Below are positions 1 to 4,802 of a stretch of 5,183 nucleotides of DNA, piece after piece (the stretch's first letter is position 1; each line of letters begins with the position of its first letter). Under the pieces are notes generated by a model. It made no database searches. It saw only the letters and a list, made by a program, of their open reading frames with translations, and was not told the origin of the DNA. The translations under genes and the position numbers were made by a program. The DNA is from Actinomycetota bacterium. Lineage in GTDB: Bacteria > Actinomycetota > UBA4738. The DNA lies in contig VAYC01000190.1 of assembly GCA_005885025.1 (NCBI GenBank), positions 1-5,183 of the forward strand, given 5' to 3'.

Positions 1-588
1 GACGAGGTGCTTCGGATCGTGGGTCTCGAGCACGCCGCTGGAAAGAAGGTCAAGGCCTACAGCCAGGGCATGCGCCAGCGGCTGGGCATCGCGCTGGCGC
101 TCCTGGGCGAACCCGAGCTGCTGGTATTGGACGAGCCCACCAACGGCCTCGACCCACAGGGCATGCGAGAGGTTCGGCTCCTGCTGCGCGGGCTGGCCGA
201 CGCGGGGACCACGGTCTTCGTGTCGAGCCACCTGCTGTGGGAGGTCGAAGCCATGTGCGATCGCGTCGGAGTGCTGGCGGGTGGACGGCTGGTGGCCGAC
301 GGCCCTCCGTCGCAGCTCAGGCCGGCGGCGAATCAGCTCCGGATCGAGGTGGACGACGAGGCGAAAGCCCGGGTCATCCTGGCTTCGGTCGAAGGGGCCA
401 GGCTCGACGCGGGCGATCCGGAACAGCGAGGGGTCCTGCGAGTCGAGCTTGCTCCTCCCGCCACGGCCGCTGGGCTGAACGCCGCTCTGGTCGCAGGCGG
501 CGTCGCCGTGAGCGCCCTGGTCCCGGAGCAGGAGAGCCTGGAGGACGTCTTCGTCAAGCTGGTGGAGGGCGCCGATGTTCCTCGTTGA
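1..588 (+). CDS. ABC-2 type exporter ATP-binding subunit (3' part)
   Basis: This is the nucleotide-binding subunit of an ABC exporter. It would hydrolyse ATP at the cytoplasmic face of the membrane to drive the permease encoded next. The reading frame is open from base 1, so the start and the Walker A loop lie before the window; 195 codons remain. Visible motifs are the ABC signature YSQGMRQRLG (visible residues 20-29), Walker B with the D-loop LLVLDEPTNGLDP (40-52), and the switch histidine in SSHLLWEVE (H77). The last ~90 residues form the poorly conserved C-terminal extension typical of drug or antibiotic exporter ATPases of the CcmA/DrrA type. A start at GTG 7 is possible in the frame but would remove nothing essential that is visible, and is surely internal. 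The stop (586-588) lies inside the permease gene, giving a 14-base overlap and translational coupling. The substrate cannot be told from sequence. Confidence 0.93.
   Translation, partial: DEVLRIVGLEHAAGKKVKAYSQGMRQRLGIALALLGEPELLVLDEPTNGLDPQGMREVRLLLRGLADAGTTVFVSSHLLWEVEAMCDRVGVLAGGRLVADGPPSQLRPAANQLRIEVDDEAKARVILASVEGARLDAGDPEQRGVLRVELAPPATAAGLNAALVAGGVAVSALVPEQESLEDVFVKLVEGADVPR
564..569 (+). promoter_or_regulatory. Ribosome binding site of the permease
   Basis: GGAGGG lies five bases before ATG 575, within the end of the ATPase coding sequence. It supports the 575 start and the 14-base gene overlap. Confidence 0.6.
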
Positions 589-1369
589 GATCGGCAAGGC
601 CCTCCACCGGGTTCGGACGTGGGTGTTCGCCCTTGGCCTCGCCGGACTGGCGATCCTCCCCGTCGTGGTCCTGGCCACTTCCTCCCACCAGAGCGGCGGC
701 CCCTTGTTCTTCGACCAGCTTCGGCATAGCGGGATGCTGGCGGCGCTCACGGTGATCGTTCTCATCCAGCCCTTCTTCCTCCCCCTGGGGACCTCGCTCC
801 TGTCGGGAGAGGCCATCGCGGCCGAGGCCGCCGGAGGGACCCTTCGGTATCTGGTGACGCGACCAGTGGGCCGGGTCCGGCTGGTCCTGCACAAGTACGC
901 GTCGGTCGTGGCACAGGTGGGGGCCGCGGTGGTGTGGGTGATGGTGGTGGGCCTCATCGCGGGGGGGCTGGCGTTCGGCTATGGCCGCCTGCCCACGCTC
1001 TCGGGGACGACCCTGGGCCCGGGAACTGCCGCCATCCGGATCGCCGCCAGCGGCGCTTACGCGGTGTGCGGCATGGCCGGGCTCGCAGCCATCGGACTGT
1101 TCCTGTCGGCGCTCACCGACTCCGGGCTGGGGGCCGCCGTCGCCACCATGGCCCTGGCCATCACGAGCCAGATCGTCGACGGGCTCTCCTCGCTGCACGC
1201 CGTCCACCCCTATCTGTTCAGCGACCGGTGGTTCGCGTTCGTGGGCCTGTTCCGATCACCCGTGGAATGGGGCGAGATCCTGAGCGGACTGTTCGTCGAC
1301 GGCGTCTACGTCGCGATCTTCCTTGGCGCAGCGGTGTGGGTGTTCTGGCGGAAGGACGTCGTCTCTTAG
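575..1369 (+). CDS. ABC-2 type transporter permease
   Basis: This is the integral membrane partner of the preceding ATPase, 264 residues, about the usual size for ABC-2 permeases. Hydrophobic stretches suggest about six membrane segments, near residues 16-35, 54-76, 112-135, 155-180, 184-203 and 240-258. Between the second and third is the hallmark cytoplasmic stretch with E79, E84, the GGT turn (87-89) and LVTRPVGR (93-100), followed by K107. This matches the E...GT...L...P..R...K pattern of ABC-2 permeases. The start ATG at 575 is preceded by a good ribosome site, GGAGGG (564-569), five bases upstream and inside the ATPase gene. The gene ends in TAG (1367-1369), overlapping the stop of the convergent minus-strand gene. 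The transported substrate is unknown; efflux of a drug, lipid or peptide is a guess from family. Confidence 0.9.
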   Translation: MFLVEIGKALHRVRTWVFALGLAGLAILPVVVLATSSHQSGGPLFFDQLRHSGMLAALTVIVLIQPFFLPLGTSLLSGEAIAAEAAGGTLRYLVTRPVGRVRLVLHKYASVVAQVGAAVVWVMVVGLIAGGLAFGYGRLPTLSGTTLGPGTAAIRIAASGAYAVCGMAGLAAIGLFLSALTDSGLGAAVATMALAITSQIVDGLSSLHAVHPYLFSDRWFAFVGLFRSPVEWGEILSGLFVDGVYVAIFLGAAVWVFWRKDVVS

Positions 1370-1896
1370 TCGCTTCGGTTCTGCGACTGCCCGGAGACTC
1401 GGCCGAACTCTTCGATCAGGCTCGCCAGCGACGCGATCCTGTCGCTGAGCGGAGAGAAGGATTGCTCCATGCGGGAGGGGAGTTCGCTCGCCGCGGCTCG
1501 GAAGCGTTCGACGGTGGGAACCATGGCCGCAGCGATGTCCTGGAGGCTGCGCTTCCACGAGGTCATCCGATCGGCCTCGTCGGCCACCCGTTCGGCCTCC
1601 GCTCGTACCTCGTCCGCCACGCGCTCCCCGTGATCGCGTCGCTCGGCGACAGCGTCCAGCTCTTGGCGAAGCCGCCTGACCTGCTCTTCCATGCGGACCT
1701 TGCGCTCGTTGGCTTCGGCCACCATCTTCTCGAGCTCGGCGATCCGGGTCTCGGAGGCGCGGATGCGCTTCTCGGCCGTGCGCAGCATCGTGTCGCGGTC
1801 GGCCAGCAGCTGCTGGACGTCTGACTTGCGGTAACCGAAGATCCCCTTGCCCATTTCCGCGGACCCGCCGACCGTGGACGAGCCAGCCGACATCAC
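1366..1896 (-). CDS. DivIVA-like coiled-coil protein
   Basis: This is a cytoplasmic coiled-coil protein of 176 residues if read from GTG 1896 (ATG 1893 is the next codon and equally possible; ATG 1854 would still keep the whole conserved domain). Residues 20-31 (FGYRKSDVQQLL) resemble the N-terminal DivIVA/Wag31 motif, in which an F-x-GY-x3-(E/D)V pattern precedes a long helix. About 80 residues of heptad-like charged/hydrophobic sequence follow (33-112), then a segment with SWKR (113-116), AAM and RFR, ending near PL (149-150). DivIVA proteins organise polar growth and division in actinobacteria; here only the fold resemblance is visible, and the protein is short for Wag31. It is the second gene of a minus-strand pair, with its start overlapping the upstream stop (GTGATG), so translation is probably coupled. 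Its TAA stop (1368-1366) overlaps the convergent permease stop. Confidence 0.75.
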   Translation of the reverse strand: MMSAGSSTVGGSAEMGKGIFGYRKSDVQQLLADRDTMLRTAEKRIRASETRIAELEKMVAEANERKVRMEEQVRRLRQELDAVAERRDHGERVADEVRAEAERVADEADRMTSWKRSLQDIAAAMVPTVERFRAAASELPSRMEQSFSPLSDRIASLASLIEEFGRVSGQSQNRSD

Positions 1897-2498
1897 GAGC
1901 TACCGCTCGCGAAGTCGTCCCAGCTCGTCACCCCGCTCGAGTCGCCGGGACCGTTGGACCCAGCCTCGAATCCCAAGGGGCTGGGGGAGGAGGTTCCATC
2001 GGGTGGCAGCGGGCTCGGAGCGGCCGGCCGATCGGGAGCCTGCGAGCCCAGGGCCGTGGTCAGGTTGTCGATCTGGCGGACGACCACGGACGCGTGCGAT
2101 GCCAACGGACCGAGGACGTCGTTGATCTGCTTCGGGACCGCTTCCATGTCCTTGCGGAATTCCGAGAAGGCCGACCACATGGCCTGGATCAGCTTCTCGG
2201 TCTGGCGGCTCCATGACGCGAGCCTGGCGGCCTCAGCTTCCACGCGGCGGGCCCGCCGGTCGACTTCGGCCAGCTGGTCCCTCGCCTTCGCCTCGGCCTC
2301 CTCGATGATGCGCTTGGCGGTGCCGTCCGCGGACTGCAACAGGGCACTCAGGTGGTCCGCGACCGACCTCGTGCTGACGTCTGTGGTGGACGGGGCACCC
2401 ATGCCCGCATCGGTCGGCCGGCTGTCCGTCACCCAGCCGTCATGCGGCGTTTCAGCTTGCTCCGGACCGCTTCCGAACTCCTCGTAGCTCTGCGCCAT
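1893..2498 (-). CDS. Coiled-coil protein, hypothetical, partner of DivIVA-like gene
   Basis: This 201-residue protein has no enzymatic motif I recognise. Residues 1-42 are polar and low in hydrophobics, probably disordered. Residues 43-95 form an amphipathic helix rich in Ala, Glu and Arg (SVADHLSALLQ, then a KRIIEEAEAKARDQL stretch), of the kind seen in actinobacterial DivIVA-like and ATP-synthase-b-like scaffolds. Residues 92-132 carry a segment resembling the one in the downstream gene (SWSR 95-98, AM 106-107, FR 114-115, P122, PL 131-132). The tail (150-201) is rich in Pro, Ser and Gly and looks disordered. No signal peptide or membrane helix is seen. It is the first gene of the minus-strand operon. 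ATG 2498 is preceded by GAGGGGG (2512-2506) seven bases upstream, a good ribosome site that fixes the start. A role in cell-envelope or division scaffolding is only an inference from the neighbour. Confidence 0.72.
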   Translation of the reverse strand: MAQSYEEFGSGPEQAETPHDGWVTDSRPTDAGMGAPSTTDVSTRSVADHLSALLQSADGTAKRIIEEAEAKARDQLAEVDRRARRVEAEAARLASWSRQTEKLIQAMWSAFSEFRKDMEAVPKQINDVLGPLASHASVVVRQIDNLTTALGSQAPDRPAAPSPLPPDGTSSPSPLGFEAGSNGPGDSSGVTSWDDFASGSS

Positions 2499-2593
2499 GA
2501 CTCAACCCCCTCGTCGTTCCTCGGCGACTTCCCTATCGGCATCGAAGGGCCCCTGGTTCAGTCCCCCGGGCTCCTCCCCTATGTGGGGCGGGC
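2499..2593. other. Divergent intergenic region
   Basis: These 95 bases separate the minus-strand coiled-coil operon from the plus-strand HAD gene and must hold the promoter of at least the former. No strong -35/-10 pair is visible on the minus strand. The region includes the palindromes GGGCCC and CCCGGG and an imperfect inverted repeat next to the HAD start (listed separately). Confidence 0.5.
2506..2512 (-). promoter_or_regulatory. Ribosome binding site of the coiled-coil operon
   Basis: Read on the minus strand, GAGGGGG ends seven bases before ATG 2498-2496. This spacing is normal and supports that start. Confidence 0.6.
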
Positions 2594-2600
2594 GTGGAGC
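2570..2600. repeat. Imperfect inverted repeat at the HAD gene start
   Basis: GCTCC (2570-2574) pairs with GGAGC (2596-2600), and the inner CCCC (2576-2579) pairs with GGGG (2585-2588) around the loop TATGT. The outer arms are asymmetrically spaced. It could be an operator or an mRNA hairpin, or chance in GC-rich sequence. It overlaps the upstream candidate start GTG 2594. Confidence 0.25.
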
Positions 2601-3343
2601 CGACCGATAGCATCTTCGGCGTGCCTCCTCGCAAGGTGATCCTGTGGGACGTCGATGGGACGCTCCTGTGGATCGGGGCGGCCACGCGCCAGGCGTTCGA
2701 CCGGGCCGTGGCCTCCGTGCTGAGGCAGGCCGTCGGGGACCATGGTGTCTCGTTCGGGGGGAAGACCGATCCCCAGATCGCCCTGGAGATCATGTCGGAG
2801 CTCTCCGTTTCCGACGACGAGGCTCGTCGCCACCTCCCCGGCGTGCTCCAGGCGCTGGAACGAGAGATGGAGTTGTCCGTCGACCTCCTGAGGCAGGACG
2901 GTCGCGTCCTTCCCGGCGTCCTCGAGCTGCTGCGGCGGTTGGACCGAGCGCCGTACGTCACGCAGTCGGTCCTCACGGGGAACACCGAGGCCAACGCACG
3001 CTTGAAGGTCGGTGCCTTTGGGCTCGACCAGTATCTCGACCTCGAGGTGGCCGCTTTCGGTAGCGACCACGCGGACCGGAACGAGCTGGTGTCGGTGGCG
3101 CTGGAGAAACTGGAACGACTTCGCGGGTGGCGCCCAGCGCCAAAGGACGTGTGGATCGTCGGCGACACGGCGCTCGACCTGGCCTGCGCCCGTTCGGCGG
3201 GAGCTCGGTGCCTGTTGGTAGCGACCGGGCGGGTGGCGTTCGACGAGCTGGCCGAGGCCGGGGCCGACGCCACGCTGCCCGACCTCAGCGACGTCGATGC
3301 AGCCCTGCGCCTGCTGTTGTCGTCTGCCACGGTGCCGCGATGA
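2594..3343 (+). CDS. HAD-superfamily hydrolase (phosphoglycolate phosphatase-like)
   Basis: This is a cytoplasmic haloacid-dehalogenase-type hydrolase, most likely a phosphatase acting on a small phosphorylated metabolite; the substrate is unknown. With the GTG 2594 start it has 249 residues. Motif I is DVDGT (19-23), with D19 the expected nucleophile and D21 the acid/base. A helical cap region of about 80 residues follows (30-105). Motif II is the T128 in VLTGN, and motif IV is GDTALD (190-195), with D191 and D195 as Mg ligands. No clear motif III lysine is seen; R162 in HADRNEL is at about the right place, as in some HAD subfamilies. GTG 2621 is an alternative start that leaves PPRKVILWDVDGT at the N-terminus. 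A TAGCAT box (2608-2613) seven bases before it could make that a leaderless start. The stop overlaps the next gene's ATG (ATGA, 3340-3343), so the two are coupled. Confidence 0.88.
   Translation: MEPTDSIFGVPPRKVILWDVDGTLLWIGAATRQAFDRAVASVLRQAVGDHGVSFGGKTDPQIALEIMSELSVSDDEARRHLPGVLQALEREMELSVDLLRQDGRVLPGVLELLRRLDRAPYVTQSVLTGNTEANARLKVGAFGLDQYLDLEVAAFGSDHADRNELVSVALEKLERLRGWRPAPKDVWIVGDTALDLACARSAGARCLLVATGRVAFDELAEAGADATLPDLSDVDAALRLLLSSATVPR
2608..2613 (+). promoter_or_regulatory. Possible -10 box for a leaderless HAD transcript
   Basis: TAGCAT fits the actinobacterial TAnnnT -10 pattern and ends seven bases before GTG 2621, the spacing expected if transcription starts at the start codon. 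No -35 match is seen. It competes with the GTG 2594 start, inside which it would lie. Confidence 0.3.
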
Positions 3344-4305
3344 CAGAAGCGAGGTCACTCGCCCCGCCGGAGGGCTATACCACGCGGGCCGCTACCTGGG
3401 TTGACCTTCGGGGCGTGACCGAACTCTTCCACCACGCTGACCTGGCGGATTGGGGCGAGGTCGATGTAACCGAGGTGGCCATTCGGCACGACTGGGAGGA
3501 TCCCCATCTCGACCTGGCCAGCGACACGTGGTTGGTGTTCGAGGAAACGAGCGGCGGTGCTGCGGAAGCCCCGATCGCTTATGCGTCATTGCTCGCGCTC
3601 GATGCCCACCGCCAGCTGCAGGCGTGGGGCGTGGTGCACCCCTCGCATCGCGGGCGAGGAGTTGGCTCGCACCTGCTCGACGTGATGGAGGCGCGGGCAG
3701 CGGAGCATCCACCGCTTGCGCCTCCGGATGGGGAGATCTCTCTCCGGCCGGGCGTGATCGGTCCCGACGCGGCGGCGCATCGGTTGGTGGAAGCGCGCGG
3801 ATACCGCCCGGTGCGCCATTTCTGGCACATGGACGCGCCGCTGACCGACGACCTGGCTCCTCCGCGGGCGATCGAAGGCGTGCGGCTGCGGCCCTTCGTG
3901 TTCGGGGAGGACGACCGGACCTTTCACGCTGCGATCCAGGAATCGTTCGCCGACCACTGGGGCTTCGTGCAACGAGGTTTCGACGAGTGGGCGGAGCACC
4001 GATTCCACGAGTCGGCGTTCGACCCCGATCTCTGGTTCGTGGCCGAGTGCGGTGGGGACGGACGATCAGGGAGTCGCTCGGGTCGGCATGCTGGGGGTAC
4101 GTCCCGCCTGGCGAAAGCGAGGGATCGGGGAAGCGCTGCTCCGCCTCGCATTCATCGAGTTTCGCCGGCGAGGCTACGATCGCGTCGGGCTCGGCGTCGA
4201 CTCGACGAACGAGACGGGAGCGACGGCCTTGTACGAACGGGTCGGCATGAAGGTCACCCGCCAGTTCGATGTCTACGAGAAGCGACTTCGGTAATCGCTC
4301 GGTAG
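3340..4305 (+). CDS. Tandem GNAT acetyltransferase, second domain frameshifted
   Basis: This is a two-domain GNAT N-acetyltransferase resembling the architecture of mycothiol synthase, though I cannot assign it to that enzyme. ATG 3340 overlaps the HAD stop by four bases; no ribosome site is seen, so translation is probably coupled. Domain 1 (about residues 14-168) has the acetyl-CoA loop HRGRGVGSHLL, with the R-x-x-G-x-G pattern at R104-G109. Domain 2 begins near VRLRPF (181-186) and is normal up to LWFVAECGGD (231-240). After base 4059 this frame turns into Arg/Ser-rich sequence without GNAT character and ends at 4305. The rest of domain 2, with its own acetyl-CoA loop, is found in the +1 frame from about 4052 to 4294. 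The gene as sequenced would give a 321-residue protein with a ruined second domain. It is either a recent pseudogene or an assembly error; domain 1 could still fold. Confidence 0.78.
   Translation: MTEARSLAPPEGYTTRAATWVDLRGVTELFHHADLADWGEVDVTEVAIRHDWEDPHLDLASDTWLVFEETSGGAAEAPIAYASLLALDAHRQLQAWGVVHPSHRGRGVGSHLLDVMEARAAEHPPLAPPDGEISLRPGVIGPDAAAHRLVEARGYRPVRHFWHMDAPLTDDLAPPRAIEGVRLRPFVFGEDDRTFHAAIQESFADHWGFVQRGFDEWAEHRFHESAFDPDLWFVAECGGDGRSGSRSGRHAGGTSRLAKARDRGSAAPPRIHRVSPARLRSRRARRRLDERDGSDGLVRTGRHEGHPPVRCLREATSVIAR
4052..4294 (+). pseudogene. Displaced C-terminal half of GNAT domain 2 (+1 frame)
   Basis: This stretch encodes the end of a GNAT domain: VARVGMLGVRP (strand 4), the acetyl-CoA loop RKRGIG, then a helix, a VGLGVD strand and the classic GATALYERVGM motif near the C-terminus. 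It continues the preceding gene after a frame change and ends in TAA (4292-4294). A GTG at 4052 could serve as a start, but it lacks a ribosome site and the resulting peptide would be half a domain. It is best treated as the separated 3' part of the upstream gene. Confidence 0.75.
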
Positions 4306-4308
4306 ACT
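4303..4308 (+). promoter_or_regulatory. Putative -10 box, leaderless start of the peroxiredoxin
   Basis: TAGACT matches the actinobacterial TAnnnT -10 element and ends exactly six bases before ATG 4315. No Shine-Dalgarno sequence lies before that ATG, so a transcript starting at the A of ATG is plausible. No convincing -35 is seen. Confidence 0.45.
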
Positions 4309-4314
4309 CACGCC

Positions 4315-4785
4315 ATGCTGACCGAAGGGAGCATCGCGCCCGATTTCACCCTGCCCGACCAAAACGGCAACCCCCTGTCGCTGTCCAACCTCCGAGGCCG
4401 CTGGACTGTGCTGTGGTGGTTCGCCAAGGCATTCACGTCCGGTTGAACGATCGAGATCCAGGGGTTCCGTGACCGAGCCCCCGAATTCCAGGAGGCAGGG
4501 ATCGAGGTTCTGGGCATCTCGTTCGACGAGCCCGAGCAGAACCGGGCGTTCGCCGAGAAATACGGGTTCCCGTTCCGACTGCTGTCCGACGTCGATCGGA
4601 AGGTGGGCGAGCTGTACGAAACGACGCGTGAAGGCGACAACCACCCGGAGTTCGCCAGGCGCCTCACCTACCTCATCGATCCCGAGGGCAGGATCGCCAA
4701 GGCGTACAAGGTGACCGACATCGCCGCCCACCCCGGGCAGGTCCTCGAGGACTTCCGCCGGCTCACGGCGGGCGCGAAGGCGTGA
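4315..4785 (+). CDS. Selenocysteine-containing peroxiredoxin (AhpC/TSA, BCP-like)
   Basis: This is a thiol-peroxidase-type protein that would reduce H2O2 or organic hydroperoxides in the cytoplasm. Read through the TGA at 4444-4446 as selenocysteine, it is 156 residues, the normal size for BCP/PrxQ. The N-terminus has the family pattern APDFTLPDQNG (8-18) and LSNLRGRW (23-30). The active site is KAFTSG-U44-TIE, aligning with the family's PKAFTPG-C-TxE, so U44 replaces the peroxidatic cysteine. GFRD (50-53), VLGISFD (65-71), LLSDVD (89-94) and RLTYLID (116-122) follow as expected, with R116 at the conserved active-site arginine. The usual proline of P-x3-T-x2-C is Ala37. There is no cysteine at all, so it would be a one-selenocysteine enzyme needing an outside reductant. 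A SECIS-like hairpin follows the TGA. The true stop is also TGA (4783-4785). A naive call would give a 43-residue peptide plus a fragment starting near 4603. A pseudogene with one nonsense mutation is the alternative, made unlikely by the second such gene next door. Confidence 0.88.
4444..4446 (+). other. In-frame TGA read as selenocysteine (Sec44)
   Basis: The codon falls precisely at the peroxidatic cysteine of the peroxiredoxin, and coding continues in the same frame for 112 further codons with clear family motifs. Cysteine TGC/TGT to TGA is the exchange expected for selenoproteins. Confidence 0.87.
4455..4487 (+). promoter_or_regulatory. Candidate SECIS hairpin of the peroxiredoxin
   Basis: GGGGUUC (4461-4467) pairs with GAGCCCC (4475-4481), seven pairs including one G-U, closing the loop CGUGACC (4468-4474). 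A lower, imperfect stem pairs 4455-4459 with 4483-4487. The loop begins 21 bases after the TGA and has a G at its second position. This agrees with the bacterial SECIS consensus (stem-loop in the coding region just after UGA, with a G among the first two loop bases). SelB binding is inferred, not shown. Confidence 0.65.
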
Positions 4786-4802
4786 GGGGCTGAGAGCCGC
4801 CC

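Noticed and set aside
554..1207. 217-residue minus-strand open frame opposite the permease
   Set aside because: Low-complexity Gly/Gln/Arg/His composition, opposite clear membrane segments of the permease; a shadow frame.
934..1824. Long plus-strand open frame across the permease and the DivIVA-like gene
   Set aside because: Its translation is rich in Arg, Gly and His without domain character and it lies over two well-supported genes; it is a GC-rich shadow frame.
2520..2575. Minus-strand promoter with a CTGAAC -35 and GATAGG -10
   Set aside because: Only about half of each hexamer matches consensus; too weak to claim.
2579..3358. Long minus-strand open frames opposite the HAD gene
   Set aside because: No recognisable motifs, whereas the plus strand carries all the main HAD motifs.
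4050..4062. Programmed +1 frameshift in the GNAT gene
   Set aside because: No slippery run with a nearby stop codon or clear stimulatory structure is seen, and a strand of the fold seems missing, which points to deletion or error.
4052..4294. Independent small acetyltransferase gene
   Set aside because: It holds only the second half of a GNAT domain, has no ribosome site, and continues the interrupted upstream domain.
4315..4446. TGA at 4444 as a true stop, making a 43-residue peptide and a separate gene from about 4603
   Set aside because: Peroxiredoxin motifs continue in the same frame directly after the TGA, the TGA replaces the catalytic cysteine, and the neighbouring gene shows the same arrangement.
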